From positions 48,654 to 112,653 of the forward strand of contig NZ_WUQZ01000009.1 in NCBI RefSeq assembly GCF_009829075.1: a DNA stretch of 64,000 nt. The letters run 5' to 3'. Position numbers and translations under genes: made by a program. Source of the DNA: Sphingobacterium composti. GTDB taxonomy: Bacteria > Bacteroidota > Bacteroidia > Sphingobacteriales > Sphingobacteriaceae. This document shows, piece by piece, positions 53,615 through 63,379 of the stretch. The notes beneath the pieces are model-generated. The model was not told the DNA's origin and did not search any database. It worked only from the letters and a program-made list of their open reading frames with translations. Numbering within the stretch: position 1 is the stretch's first letter; each line of letters opens with the position of its first letter.

Positions 53615-54796
53615 ATGGATTCCGAGCAAAACGGATCGATTTACACCGCTTCATTTTTTCTACTTTGCCTGAGTACACTCTTATTCTCAGCGAGTTTCAA
53701 TATGATTATTCCTGAATTGCCCAATTACCTCACATCTCTAGGTGGAGCAGAACACAAAGGACTGATTATCGCATTATTTACACTGACAGCTGGAATATCG
53801 CGTCCGTTTAGTGGTAAACTAACGGATAAATGGGGACGTGTACCTGTCATGGCAATTGGCTCTATTGTCTGTGTCATTTGTGGATTTTTGTATCCTATTC
53901 TGAGCAGTTTATCGGGATTTTTTTTACTACGCTTAATTCACGGCTTTTCCACAGGATTTAAGCCTACAGCGACAGCTGCTTACATTGCAGATATCATACC
54001 CTCCAATCGTTGGGGTGAAGCTTTGGGTATGCACGGACTTTGTTACAGTTTAGGCAGTGCCATCGGTCCAGCTTTAGGAGGATTTGTAGCGCAAGCATAT
54101 AGTTTGGATGCTATGTTTTATAGTTCATCTGCATTTGCTTTTTTGTCAATTATTATTGTATTCAACATGAAAGAGACGCTGAAAAACAAAAGTAAATTTC
54201 ACGTTTCTATGCTGACAATCACAAAAAAAGATATACTCGAAGTAAAAGTGCTTCCTGCCGCTATCGTAATGCTGTTATGCTACAGTTCTTCTGGTGTTAT
54301 TTTAACATTAATCCCTGATTGGAGTGAAAATTTAGGAATCGCAAATAAAGGGCTTTTCTTTACAGTGTACACGATTGCCTCGGTGGCTATACGGTTGTTA
54401 TCTCGCAAAGCCGCTGACCAACATGGTCGTACGATTATGATGCGAATTGGCGTAATTATTATGACAATTTCTTTGATTATTTTAGGTTTTGGAAAAAGTA
54501 TTAATTACTTAATTTTAGGAGCCGCAGTATTCGGAGTAGGAAGTGGAATCTTATCTCCAGCATTAAATGCATGGACTATTGACCTATCGGACCCCAACCA
54601 CAGAGGGAGGGCGATGGCAACAATGTATATTGCTTTAGAAATCGGAATTGGTTTTGGCGCATTATTTGCAGGTTATATTTATCATGATATAATAAATCGA
54701 ATACCGCAAATTCTTTATGGAAATGCGATTGTAGTATTCTTAGCTTTATTGTATATTTATTATTGGGAAAAAACTAAAAACACACAGCACTATTAA
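53615..54796 (+). CDS. MFS transporter
   Basis: A 393-residue major-facilitator protein with 12 predicted transmembrane helices. Motif A is GKLTDKWGRVPVM between helices 2 and 3, and the GxxxGPxxGG-like motif in helix 5 is GSAIGPALGGFVAQ, usual in drug and metabolite exporters. The substrate is unknown. It sits between the RNA methyltransferase and the AI-2E transporter genes on the plus strand, with small gaps. Confidence 0.85.
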   Translation: MDSEQNGSIYTASFFLLCLSTLLFSASFNMIIPELPNYLTSLGGAEHKGLIIALFTLTAGISRPFSGKLTDKWGRVPVMAIGSIVCVICGFLYPILSSLSGFFLLRLIHGFSTGFKPTATAAYIADIIPSNRWGEALGMHGLCYSLGSAIGPALGGFVAQAYSLDAMFYSSSAFAFLSIIIVFNMKETLKNKSKFHVSMLTITKKDILEVKVLPAAIVMLLCYSSSGVILTLIPDWSENLGIANKGLFFTVYTIASVAIRLLSRKAADQHGRTIMMRIGVIIMTISLIILGFGKSINYLILGAAVFGVGSGILSPALNAWTIDLSDPNHRGRAMATMYIALEIGIGFGALFAGYIYHDIINRIPQILYGNAIVVFLALLYIYYWEKTKNTQHY

Positions 54797-54806
54797 CCAA
54801 ATAAAT

Positions 54807-56081
54807 ATGGATGCACAACCATCTAAAAAACCGTATTCCATCAATTTGGCATCGAGCCTTTTTGCATTGGTATTAATCCTTGGATTAATGTATGTTTCGC
54901 AAAGTTTATTGATTCCTTTACTTTTTGCTACTTTAATTTCTATTTCACTGTTTCCACTAGCTCGACTTTTTGAGAAATTGAGATTGGGAAAAGCTTTTGC
55001 GGCTTTACTCGCAGTGATAGTAGCAATTGCTATTATTTCAGGAATTATCTGGTTTATAGTCCATCAAAGTATCATTATCGGAAAAGATGCATCTTCAATA
55101 ACTGGTAAGGTGTTGTCTGTGCTTGAACAAGGTCAAACTTGGTTACAAGAAAAATTTGGCATTGAACGTAATCAGGTAATGGACAAATTGCGCGAGCAAG
55201 GCAACAAGTCCATGGAAAATGCTGGTGGTATGATTACTTCGACGTTTGGTTCGTTAGGAAATACATTGGCAAATGCGATTTTGGTTCCGTTGTACTGTTT
55301 CTTTATGTTGTATTACCGTGACTTCTTTCGTGAATTTTTCTTCAAAGCATTCAAATCAACCCCTCAACGTAAAGTGAATGAAGTATTGAATAAAATTTAC
55401 GAGGTCGTTCAAAGTTACTTAGTTGGATTAATCACCGTAATGGGTATCGTAGCTATTCTAAATACTGGCGGTTTGATGCTGATGGGCATTGATTATGCGT
55501 GGTTCTTTGGTTCGTTAGCGTCTCTTTTAATGCTATTACCTTACATCGGAATTGCTATTGGTTCAATACTTCCAGCCCTATTTGCACTTGCCGTGAAGGA
55601 TAGCGCTTGGTATGCAGTCGGAGTGATTGCGTGGTTTCAAGTAGTACAATTTCTTGAGGGAAATATCATTACGCCAAATATTGTAGGCAGTAAAGTAAGT
55701 ATCAATCCTCTAATGGCCATCGTCGGCATCTTGATTGGCGGTATGTTGTTCGGTTTAGCTGGTTTAATTTTAGCATTGCCTTTTATTGCGACCCTAAAAG
55801 TTGTTTTTGATGCGATACCTTCGATGGAAGCTTTTGGTTTCTTAATCGGAGAGCCCGAAAAAGAACATTTGAAACGCAATTCTACGCAAGAACTTTTGAT
55901 GAAATGGGGAATCGTTCGTTTACCCAAGAACAAAAAGAAAATTGAAGTGGATATCAATGTAGAGACTCCTGATGGCGAGCAACCGGAAACGAGTATGACC
56001 TACAAAGAAATCAATGAATCTGAAGTCAATCCTTATGAGGATCTGAAACAAGAGAATGATAAAAAAGAAGAAAAGGAATAG
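54807..56081 (+). CDS. AI-2E family (PF01594) transporter
   Basis: A 424-residue inner-membrane protein with about eight transmembrane helices. The family region includes LMLLPYIGIAIGSILPALFAL and EGNIITPNIVGSKVSINPL. The long charged C-terminal tail (after about residue 370) is cytoplasmic. Members export small signalling or other molecules, or act as Na+/H+ antiporters; the name alone does not prove AI-2 export. Ten bases after the MFS gene. The stop codon is just ahead of the terminator loop. Confidence 0.87.
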   Translation: MDAQPSKKPYSINLASSLFALVLILGLMYVSQSLLIPLLFATLISISLFPLARLFEKLRLGKAFAALLAVIVAIAIISGIIWFIVHQSIIIGKDASSITGKVLSVLEQGQTWLQEKFGIERNQVMDKLREQGNKSMENAGGMITSTFGSLGNTLANAILVPLYCFFMLYYRDFFREFFFKAFKSTPQRKVNEVLNKIYEVVQSYLVGLITVMGIVAILNTGGLMLMGIDYAWFFGSLASLLMLLPYIGIAIGSILPALFALAVKDSAWYAVGVIAWFQVVQFLEGNIITPNIVGSKVSINPLMAIVGILIGGMLFGLAGLILALPFIATLKVVFDAIPSMEAFGFLIGEPEKEHLKRNSTQELLMKWGIVRLPKNKKKIEVDINVETPDGEQPETSMTYKEINESEVNPYEDLKQENDKKEEKE

Positions 56082-56098
56082 CATAGCTATTCCTTTTC
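56070..56098. terminator. terminator between AI-2E and lipoprotein genes
   Basis: GAAAAGGAATAGC pairs with GCTATTCCTTTTC around a 3-base loop, overlapping the end of both convergent genes. Confidence 0.8.
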
Positions 56099-56716
56099 TT
56101 GTAAAAATTCTTGAATCAAATATTCGTCAATATTTATTAAAATGATTTGAGGGTTTTCATATTTTGCATGTGCTTTTATGTTATTAACTACTGTTTGAAA
56201 AGCACTAATCACATGTTTTTTAAACATATTCGACCAAAATAATACAATAACATCTTTCGAAGGAGTTTGTTCTAATCTATAGATAGTTAATAAATCATCT
56301 AAATTTGCGGACATCGAATCAGGTATTGTATAGGCTGTTTTGGGAACATAGCTATCAAATTTATGATCATAATTCCAATCTAAATTTCCCATCCAGCCTC
56401 CTCTTGCATAACAATTAAGATGATAAGAAAACAATTGTTTATTTTCGAAATACAATATCTGCACTGGCTGAGACAAATTCTTACTCCCTAAATCAGCAAA
56501 CGATTGATTAACTTGTTGAAAATTATTAACAGTACTAATCAAACTCGTTATATTACCTTCTGGATATAGGGATTTCAATTGAGACAAGTTAGAGCCGTAT
56601 TTACTTTCATCTAATTCATCTGCAAGTTCAATACCATAAACTTTATAAAAAATACGCGTGCAGGAAGTACACAATAAACTAAAGCATATTACGACAAAAA
56701 ATAGTTTTTCCTTCAT
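56087..56716 (-). CDS. lipoprotein of unknown function
   Basis: A 209-residue protein with lipobox CTSC (near Cys19; the mature protein begins CTRIFYKVYGIE). The C-terminal part, KDVIVLFWSNMFKKHVISAF, resembles a thioredoxin-like strand-helix unit but lacks the CxxC motif. I recognise no named family. ATG 56716 was chosen because it begins the signal peptide; the longer frame starts with TTG at 56725. Confidence 0.65.
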   Translation of the reverse strand: MKEKLFFVVICFSLLCTSCTRIFYKVYGIELADELDESKYGSNLSQLKSLYPEGNITSLISTVNNFQQVNQSFADLGSKNLSQPVQILYFENKQLFSYHLNCYARGGWMGNLDWNYDHKFDSYVPKTAYTIPDSMSANLDDLLTIYRLEQTPSKDVIVLFWSNMFKKHVISAFQTVVNNIKAHAKYENPQIILINIDEYLIQEFLQEKE

Positions 56717-56779
56717 TTGGCTCAAAAATTATTAGGATAAAGTTAACTTGTCGCTATGGTAATTTTTGTTAAACAAGAG

Positions 56780-57298
56780 TTAAAAACTAATAAACTCCTT
56801 CAAATCATACTGCTTTCTAACGGGATTAAATTCTCGAAGCATTACCCCATCGCATAAAAATGAACTTGAATAAGTAGTAAAAGTATCTTTAGCGACTTGT
56901 AACTGTTCTTTATTTAATCTTCTTCCAATGGATAAATGTGGTGTCGTACAGATATAAGCATCCGGAATTATTTCTTTTACTTTGACAGCTATAGCTTTAA
57001 ACAAAGCTTTTAAATAAAGACTAGAATTCTCATCTGGCTTTACGTAAAAAGCACCGCTTGTAAAGGAGTCAAATGAATTTAAAAGTATTACGTCCTTATG
57101 CCAATTAACAATTAGTTTAGATACTTCTTGCTTTACACTTTCAAACTGTGTTTCATCAGCGCAAAACTCGCAAATTGTAAAATGCGCTAAGGCATTAACA
57201 CTGCTATACCAACCTATTAGAGATTTTAAACCTTGATTAATTCTCTTAATCACACCCAATAACTCCGCTGGATGAATTACAATAGAATACTTTTTCAT
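56780..57298 (-). CDS. 2'-5' RNA ligase-like 2H phosphoesterase
   Basis: A 172-residue protein of the 2H phosphoesterase/LigT family. The two catalytic His motifs are AHFTICEF (about residues 38-45) and PHLSIGRR (about 121-128), both of the HxT/SxI type. The family cleaves 2'-5' or cyclic phosphate bonds; the cellular substrate is unknown. It lies 24 bases downstream of the dnaE gene on the same strand and may be co-transcribed with it. Confidence 0.85.
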   Translation of the reverse strand: MKKYSIVIHPAELLGVIKRINQGLKSLIGWYSSVNALAHFTICEFCADETQFESVKQEVSKLIVNWHKDVILLNSFDSFTSGAFYVKPDENSSLYLKALFKAIAVKVKEIIPDAYICTTPHLSIGRRLNKEQLQVAKDTFTTYSSSFLCDGVMLREFNPVRKQYDLKEFISF

Positions 57299-57322
57299 TT
57301 TTAATCTTTTTGTGATTTATTT

Positions 57323-60262
57323 CTATCTTTTCTTAGCTCCAAACTTATACCCTAGCTTCCGCATACTTAACACTTCTACGCTATATACTCCAAATTCTTT
57401 CAACACACGTCCGTGAATTTCATAAAAACCTGCGCCTAAAAATGGGTATTGCTTATAAACAGGTGGAAAGTGTACGGTATCTAACCAGTCCCCCTCTGCG
57501 TCCAAAAAAGTTCCGAAACACATCCGCTCATTTTTAATAGTCCAGGTTTCCTTTAACGTCACAAATCGACCAACGATTTTAATTTGCTGTCCTAAATACG
57601 CTGGTAAATCTTTGGCTTTAATTACGCCAGTCAAGTTTTTTTCTTCCAATAATTCAAAAAAATCACCTACGACAAATCCCAACAAATCCAATTCATCTTT
57701 CAAATCTTCCAAACGGTCTTCTTCGAAAGTTGGCAACGAAAAATGTGGTTCATCCGTAGCAAATAAACTGACTGGCACTTCCTTTTCTACGCGTTTACTT
57801 TTGAAATTTGATTCCCAAAGCAATGTTTTCTTATCCAATCCCGTAAACCGCAACGCACCAATTCGAATCAGCAAATTCAACTGTTCGGGTGAAGGATGCA
57901 AACGTTGGAAAACATCTTGCAAATCACGATAAACACCATTTTGCTTTCGCTCCGAAACAATTTGATGCGCAAAACGTTCTTCCAAACCTTGCAAATGAAT
58001 AAAACCGACATATACTTTATTGCCATGAATATTTGTGAGATAATCGCTATGATTCAAACATGGAAGCTGAATATCTCCCCCATTGCGACGCAGCTCATGA
58101 AAATAAAATTCCGTGCGATAGAAACCACCAAAATTGTTAATAACCGCTACATAAAATTCTTGGGGATAATAGGTTTTGAGAAAAAGACTTTGGTAACTTT
58201 CGACTGCAAAAGAAGCCGAATGCCCCTTCGCAAAAGAATAACCGCCAAAACTTTCCATTTGTCGCCAAACTTCTGCTGTGACAGACTCTTCATAACCAAA
58301 TTCACGACAATTGGCAAAAAATTTCTTTCGAAGCTTTTCAAATTTATTCTCCGAACGGTATTTGCCACTCATCGCCCGACGCAAGATATCCGCTTCATCG
58401 AGCGAAATACCACCAAAATGATGCGCCACTTTAATCACATCTTCTTGATAGACCATAACACCGTACGTTTCTTCGAGCAACTCCTTCATCTTTGGATGTA
58501 AATACACGACCTTATCCCTATCGTGATAACGCTCAATATACTGCTTCATCATGCCCGATTGTGCCACACCGGGACGAATAATTGAACTCGCAGCAACAAG
58601 CGTTATATAATCCGAACATTTCAACTTGCCCAAAAGTTGACGCATAGCAGGACTTTCGATATAAAAACAGCCAATGGTATCCGCTTCACGAATTTTCTTC
58701 GCCAATTTTGGATCATTAAAAAAATCATCCACTTGATGAATATCAATATGTTTTCCACGATTTTTGGCAATTAATTCCAACGCATCTTTGATATGCCCCA
58801 ATCCACGTTGACTCAGAATATCAAACTTGTACAATCCTATCCTATCCGCTTCAAACATATCCATATGCGCTGTCACAAAACCTTTAGGTGGCAATTCGGT
58901 GACCGCATATTGATTCAACGGTTTTTCGCTAATCAAAACACCGCCCGCATGTACCGAAATATTTGTTGGAAAATTTACTAGCAACTCGCCATATTTCTTA
59001 ATCCATCGCTGATATTTATCTTCTGAACTCCACTCTCTAGCACCGACCAAACGGTCAATTTCCTCTTTTGGAAGTCCAAAAACTTTTCCCAATTCTCGAA
59101 TAATAGCGCGACGTTGGAAGGTCGAATACATTCCCAATAACGAAACATACTGCCTTCCGTAGCGCATGAACATATATTCAAAAATGGCATCACGGTCTTG
59201 CCAACTGAAATCAATATCAAAATCTGGTGGAGAAGTACGATTAGGATTCAAAAAACGTTCGAAATACAAATCCAACTTTATTGGGTCTACATCTGTAATG
59301 CGAAGGCAATATGCCACGACTGAATTAGCCCCACTTCCACGCCCTACATGATAAAATCCTCGTTCACACGCATAGCGCAAAATATCCCAAACTATCAGAA
59401 AATAAGCATTGAAACCCAAATCCGAAATCATTTTGAGTTCTTTCTCAACACGCTCAAGCGCTACTTTATTTTGGAATCCATAGCGCACTTTACATCCTTC
59501 CATCGCTAATTTTCGCAATAATGAAGCATCATCTTCTGCTGAAGTCGTGAAGTATTTTCGATTCTTGTCCGTGTGGAATTCCATTTCGATGGAACAAGAA
59601 TTGACCACCTGCATAGTCTTCGAAATCACCGAAGGGAAGCGCGCAAAAGCACTAACCAATTCTTGCTCCTCCAATAGTACCTCTCCTTCACCTGCATAAT
59701 CCTCCTTCGTCAATTTGGAAAGCAAAGTATTCTTGGCTATAGCACGCAAAATACGATGTACATCATAATAAGTCCTGTCTTGAAAAGTAACGGGATGCAA
59801 AATCACAAATTTGTCGAGATGCAAATGCAACTGACAAGTCAAGTTATTCAAATCCGGAATATCCAAACCTATGAGTTCATTAGCCCCAAATTGCTGCTGC
59901 AAAATATGCTCTTCGTAACGATAAATCACCCAGACGTCTTGAGCTGTAAAACTTGGTCGAACAGGAAAAGGAATATTACGCTGTTTGTGATAAGATAAGA
60001 ATGTGTGTATGGCTAACAATCCTGCATTATTTTGAGCTAATAACACATAACAAAACTTGTCATCATTGCGTACTTCCGTACCAATAATAGGTTTAATGCC
60101 CTCAATTTGACATTTATGCACAAAATCCCAACAATCTGCCGTCGAATTAATATTAGTCAAAGCCAAAGATGTAATACCTAAACTTTTGGCTTGCGCTATT
60201 AATTGCTTCGGCTCATATGTGCCATAATGAAAACTAAACCAAGTCTTGCAATTCAAAAACAT
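57323..60262 (-). CDS. DNA polymerase III alpha-type polymerase, accessory or error-prone (DnaE)
   Basis: A 979-residue C-family DNA polymerase. The nucleotidyl transferase core has GRGSGA near residue 308 and the catalytic aspartates Asp347, 349 and 351 in PPDFDIDF; the helix-hairpin-helix and OB regions follow. The N-terminal PHP domain starts KTWFSFHYGTYE where active PHP domains have HxHS, so metal binding there is probably lost. The protein is shorter than replicative DnaE, lacking the tau-binding end. It resembles mutagenesis-type DnaE2/ImuC, but no lexA, imuA or imuB lies beside it. Its promoter box implies a leaderless mRNA. Confidence 0.87.
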   Translation of the reverse strand: MFLNCKTWFSFHYGTYEPKQLIAQAKSLGITSLALTNINSTADCWDFVHKCQIEGIKPIIGTEVRNDDKFCYVLLAQNNAGLLAIHTFLSYHKQRNIPFPVRPSFTAQDVWVIYRYEEHILQQQFGANELIGLDIPDLNNLTCQLHLHLDKFVILHPVTFQDRTYYDVHRILRAIAKNTLLSKLTKEDYAGEGEVLLEEQELVSAFARFPSVISKTMQVVNSCSIEMEFHTDKNRKYFTTSAEDDASLLRKLAMEGCKVRYGFQNKVALERVEKELKMISDLGFNAYFLIVWDILRYACERGFYHVGRGSGANSVVAYCLRITDVDPIKLDLYFERFLNPNRTSPPDFDIDFSWQDRDAIFEYMFMRYGRQYVSLLGMYSTFQRRAIIRELGKVFGLPKEEIDRLVGAREWSSEDKYQRWIKKYGELLVNFPTNISVHAGGVLISEKPLNQYAVTELPPKGFVTAHMDMFEADRIGLYKFDILSQRGLGHIKDALELIAKNRGKHIDIHQVDDFFNDPKLAKKIREADTIGCFYIESPAMRQLLGKLKCSDYITLVAASSIIRPGVAQSGMMKQYIERYHDRDKVVYLHPKMKELLEETYGVMVYQEDVIKVAHHFGGISLDEADILRRAMSGKYRSENKFEKLRKKFFANCREFGYEESVTAEVWRQMESFGGYSFAKGHSASFAVESYQSLFLKTYYPQEFYVAVINNFGGFYRTEFYFHELRRNGGDIQLPCLNHSDYLTNIHGNKVYVGFIHLQGLEERFAHQIVSERKQNGVYRDLQDVFQRLHPSPEQLNLLIRIGALRFTGLDKKTLLWESNFKSKRVEKEVPVSLFATDEPHFSLPTFEEDRLEDLKDELDLLGFVVGDFFELLEEKNLTGVIKAKDLPAYLGQQIKIVGRFVTLKETWTIKNERMCFGTFLDAEGDWLDTVHFPPVYKQYPFLGAGFYEIHGRVLKEFGVYSVEVLSMRKLGYKFGAKKR

Positions 60263-60266
60263 ACTG

Positions 60267-60274
60267 CAAAACTA
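60267..60274 (-). promoter_or_regulatory. -7 box of the DnaE gene
   Basis: On the minus strand TAGTTTTG matches TAnnTTTG with four bases (CAGT) before the ATG. Confidence 0.5.
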
Positions 60275-60365
60275 GGTATTCAAAATCTTATTTTACTAAA
60301 ATTTTTAGCAAAATATTTCAACATTATTTACACTTCTTCCTCATTTCTTTTAGTAAATTGCGTCT

Positions 60366-61022
60366 ATGTTGTCCTACATCGATATTCATACACATCAACT
60401 TCAAGAAAATCCTGACACTTTTCAATTACTAAATTGTATCATTGGAAAAGAAGATTTTCCAGCGCAACCTTGTTCGGTAGGGATTCATCCTTGGTATGTA
60501 AATGATGATATCGAGGCACAATTTGAATTATTAAAATCACAGGCTTCTAAAGAAAATGTCCTGGCAATTGGCGAATGTGGATTAGACAAAATCATAGAAA
60601 CCGATTGGAACTTGCAAACTGAAATCTTTGAGAAACAAATACAGTTGGCGAAAGAATTGCAAAAACCTTTGATAATACATTGTGTACATGCTTACCAAGA
60701 GATTTTTGCTATTCTGAAAGACCAAAAAGCAACCGTTCCTATTATTTTTCATGGATTTAATAAAAAAGCAGAATTAGGGAATTCTATTCTAAATCAAGGC
60801 TATTATGTTAGTTTAGGCACTTCTATTCTCAAAAGAAATCAAGATGACTTTATAAAATCTGTTGAGTTAAACAAAATTTTCTTCGAAACTGACAATAAAT
60901 CTACTAATGTAGTAGATATTTATTCTTATTTTTGCAGCGTTCGAAAAATCAGCATGTCCGATTTGCAAGAACAAATAGTCAGAAATTTTCAGAACGTATT
61001 TAGATACAATAATATAGAATGA
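60366..61022 (+). CDS. TatD-like metal-dependent hydrolase, short form
   Basis: A 218-residue TIM-barrel metal hydrolase resembling TatD DNases but about 40 residues shorter. Metal ligands visible are IDIHTHQ (first), GECGLDK (glutamate), IIHCVHAYQ (His) and IFHGFNK; the last aspartate appears in FFETDNKS. TatD proteins have 3'-5' DNase activity and may process DNA ends. Its stop codon overlaps the start of tcdA by four bases, so the two form one operon. Confidence 0.85.
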   Translation: MLSYIDIHTHQLQENPDTFQLLNCIIGKEDFPAQPCSVGIHPWYVNDDIEAQFELLKSQASKENVLAIGECGLDKIIETDWNLQTEIFEKQIQLAKELQKPLIIHCVHAYQEIFAILKDQKATVPIIFHGFNKKAELGNSILNQGYYVSLGTSILKRNQDDFIKSVELNKIFFETDNKSTNVVDIYSYFCSVRKISMSDLQEQIVRNFQNVFRYNNIE

Positions 61023-61750
61023 AAGATTTATCTTGGTTGTCAAGAACAGAAGCATTAATCGGCCGTGAGGCTTTAGAAAAATTAGCAAATTCGCATGTTT
61101 TGGTTTTGGGATTGGGCGGTGTAGGTTCATTTGCTGCAGAATTTATCGCGCGTGCGGGTGTCGGCAAAATGACTATTATTGATGGAGATACCGTTGACCC
61201 ATCGAACCGCAACAGACAGCTTCCTGCACTGGCTACAAATCACGGCGTAGCAAAAGCGCAAATCATGAAACAACGCTTGTTGGATATCAACCCAGAATTG
61301 GACTTGACAGTCTACGAAGAATTTGTGATTCCTGACCGTGTTGAAATGCTTATCGCTGAAAAACCAGATTATATCGTAGAGGCTATTGATAGTATCACCC
61401 CGAAATTATTTTTGATACGTCAAGCTTATGCAGCAGGGATTCCGTTTGTTAGCTCAATGGGTGCTGGTGGCAAGGTAGATCCTACAAAAATCAAAATTGC
61501 CGATATCAGCGACACATATAATTGTAAATTAGCGCAACACATCCGCAAAAAATTACGGAAGCACGATATTAGAAAAGGTGTAAAAGTTGCCTTCTCAACT
61601 GAATTACCAGACAAAGCCTCCCTATTGTATACCGATGGAAGTAATTACAAAAAATCGGCTTATGGCACGATGTCCTATTTACCAGCCGCTTTTGGCGGAG
61701 CCATTGCTTCGGTAGCAATTCGAGATTTGATAGATATCAAAACAGTATAA
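61019..61750 (+). CDS. tcdA: tRNA threonylcarbamoyladenosine dehydratase TcdA
   Basis: A 243-residue ThiF/E1-like enzyme that uses ATP to cyclise t6A at tRNA position 37 to ct6A. ATP-binding motif VLGLGGVGSFAAEFIARAG; DGDTVDPSNRNRQLPA carries the conserved Asp and Arg. Landmarks such as VEAIDSITPK and MGAGGKVDPTKIKIADIS are typical of TcdA. Co-translated with the TatD-like gene, a pairing that occurs in many Bacteroidota; ends at a strong terminator. Confidence 0.93.
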   Translation: MKDLSWLSRTEALIGREALEKLANSHVLVLGLGGVGSFAAEFIARAGVGKMTIIDGDTVDPSNRNRQLPALATNHGVAKAQIMKQRLLDINPELDLTVYEEFVIPDRVEMLIAEKPDYIVEAIDSITPKLFLIRQAYAAGIPFVSSMGAGGKVDPTKIKIADISDTYNCKLAQHIRKKLRKHDIRKGVKVAFSTELPDKASLLYTDGSNYKKSAYGTMSYLPAAFGGAIASVAIRDLIDIKTV

Positions 61751-61785
61751 ATAATAATAGCGAGAAAAAATCTCGCTATTATTAT
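61751..61785. terminator. terminator between tcdA and the DKNYY gene
   Basis: ATAATAATAGCGAGA pairs with TCTCGCTATTATTAT around a 5-base A loop, shared by convergent genes. Confidence 0.85.
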
Positions 61786-61791
61786 TTATAC

Positions 61792-62532
61792 TTATTTTCT
61801 CCTTATACGCTTTCCATAATAATAACGTATATCTCCATCTACTCCATAGCCAATTTCGTCTACAATTTCGAATCCAAAATTAGATGGATTCTTAGTCTTA
61901 ATGACTTTTATTTTATCAGCAATACTATTTACGAAATACGCATTTTTACTATCCACTGCATACCAACAGACATCTTGATTTTGATAATATTCATCTGTAA
62001 AACAAGCATCCAAAAACTTAAAAGTTGAAATATCAATCTCCGGAACTCTTTTATCTTTGAAATAGAAAAAGTCTTTATCACGAGCAAAATTCATATCAGG
62101 ATGAACAATCTTAAATGAATCAACATCGACTTCTTCTACAAGATGTGTATATCCAAAATAGATTTTATCATTTACTTTTTGATAGTAGGAGGATAATTTT
62201 ACAACATCTTTCAATAAGTAAGGTAATTTTCTATCATACACATAATCTTGATTACCTGAATTTGAAAATCCCTTTTCCAAATCCAAAATGTTAAAATCAT
62301 CTGGATTTGCATCTTCGAGAATAGTAAATTCATTCATAAAACTATCTACATACACATGATTTTTGTCTTTGAAATATGTGATTGTGGGACGATCTAACGA
62401 AGTAATAACTGTAAATGTTGGAAAATCAATTGTTCTATAATATTTCTTAAATATCTCTTGGACGCTATCAAATCTTGTAATACAATTATTATGAATCACA
62501 TAATAACCATTTCCTATATGTCTTCTACTCAT
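61792..62532 (-). CDS. DKNYY family protein
   Basis: A 246-residue protein with repeated short units of DKNYY type: KDKNHVYVDSF, DKDFFYFKDKRVPE and VDSKNAYFVNSI. These aromatic-rich repeats form beta-structures of unknown function. No signal peptide is seen, so it is probably cytoplasmic. Transcribed alone. Confidence 0.75.
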   Translation of the reverse strand: MSRRHIGNGYYVIHNNCITRFDSVQEIFKKYYRTIDFPTFTVITSLDRPTITYFKDKNHVYVDSFMNEFTILEDANPDDFNILDLEKGFSNSGNQDYVYDRKLPYLLKDVVKLSSYYQKVNDKIYFGYTHLVEEVDVDSFKIVHPDMNFARDKDFFYFKDKRVPEIDISTFKFLDACFTDEYYQNQDVCWYAVDSKNAYFVNSIADKIKVIKTKNPSNFGFEIVDEIGYGVDGDIRYYYGKRIRRK

Positions 62533-62947
62533 CTTTAAAAATTATTCGGTGACTGCGATAGCCATTCTTCTGTGTTCGCCTATTGATAATATTAAAAATA
62601 TTTTTTTAAAGTGACAAACGTTAAAAATAATGGTATTATATGTTAAAAAAGAGAATAGATATTAGTTTCAATTTTTCTGAATTATGGCAATATACTCATT
62701 CATCATAAATTCCATAGATACTCTGTGATAATATTAAACATCTTATAAAATCAAAATTTTATTATCAGTGTTTAAAAACTGTGAAATTCAAATTATAAGT
62801 AAAACTTAGTCTATAAGATGATACTTGAATAAGAAGAACTATATTAATACGTATTTTAGTTTATTATTTAATAATATCTCTTCTCATGATTCGATTATGT
62901 ATTTTTTTTATTTACCAAAAAAAACCGCCAAAATCGTAATTATTAAC

Positions 62948-62988
62948 CGAAGCAAAAGCCCCTTTTACCGAATAGCTTTCTTGCTTCG
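62948..62988. other. long hairpin in the gap before the DUF4342 gene
   Basis: CGAAGCAA (62948-62955) pairs with TTGCTTCG (62981-62988), extended by AAGC (62956-62959) with GCTT (62975-62978) after a two-base bulge. The AT-rich gap 62533-63077 holds no other convincing element; a 62-codon frame at 62825-63013 has no homology I recognise and is left out. Confidence 0.4.
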
Positions 62989-63022
62989 CCTAAAAACAAT
63001 AAAATTCGAATAAATAGACCCA

Positions 63023-63030
63023 TACTTTTG
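63023..63030 (+). promoter_or_regulatory. -7 box of the DUF4342-Pmp3 unit
   Basis: TACTTTTG matches TAnnTTTG, 47 bases before the ATG. Confidence 0.5.
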
Positions 63031-63077
63031 AAACATAATCATAAAGATATTTGTTAAAAACATAAACATTTAAAGTC

Positions 63078-63368
63078 ATGGCATATAAAGAAACATTCAA
63101 TATTTCGGGAGAGAATTTACTTAAGAAAGTAAAAGAACTTTTCAAAGAAGCGAACGTAACGAAGATTACGATTGCAGACAAAAATGAAAAAGAAATTATC
63201 AGCTTTCCAGTTTCGATTGGTATCGTAGGGGTATTTTTAGCGCCAATCTTTGCAGCTGTTGGCGCCATAGCTGCTATTGTAGCAGAATGCAAAATTATCG
63301 TGGAGCGCAAAGAAGATGAGCCTACTCAAACAGAAACAGTCGCTGAAGAAGAAAATCCTTTAGTTTAA
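63078..63368 (+). CDS. DUF4342 family protein
   Basis: A 96-residue protein with an N-terminal helical part (NISGENLLKKVKELFKEANVTKI) and a hydrophobic glycine/alanine-rich helix (about 54-78), then an acidic tail. This is the DUF4342 layout, common in Gram-positive and Bacteroidota genomes, of unknown role. Eleven bases separate it from the Pmp3 gene, with which it is probably co-expressed. Confidence 0.85.
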   Translation: MAYKETFNISGENLLKKVKELFKEANVTKITIADKNEKEIISFPVSIGIVGVFLAPIFAAVGAIAAIVAECKIIVERKEDEPTQTETVAEEENPLV

Positions 63369-63379
63369 TTTCGCCAAGC

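Noticed and set aside
57323..60262. main replicative polymerase DnaE1
   Set aside because: Too short and with a degenerate PHP motif; better read as an accessory polymerase.
62825..63013. 62-codon frame in the right-hand gap
   Set aside because: Low-complexity composition, no recognisable motif, and the strong hairpin lies inside it.
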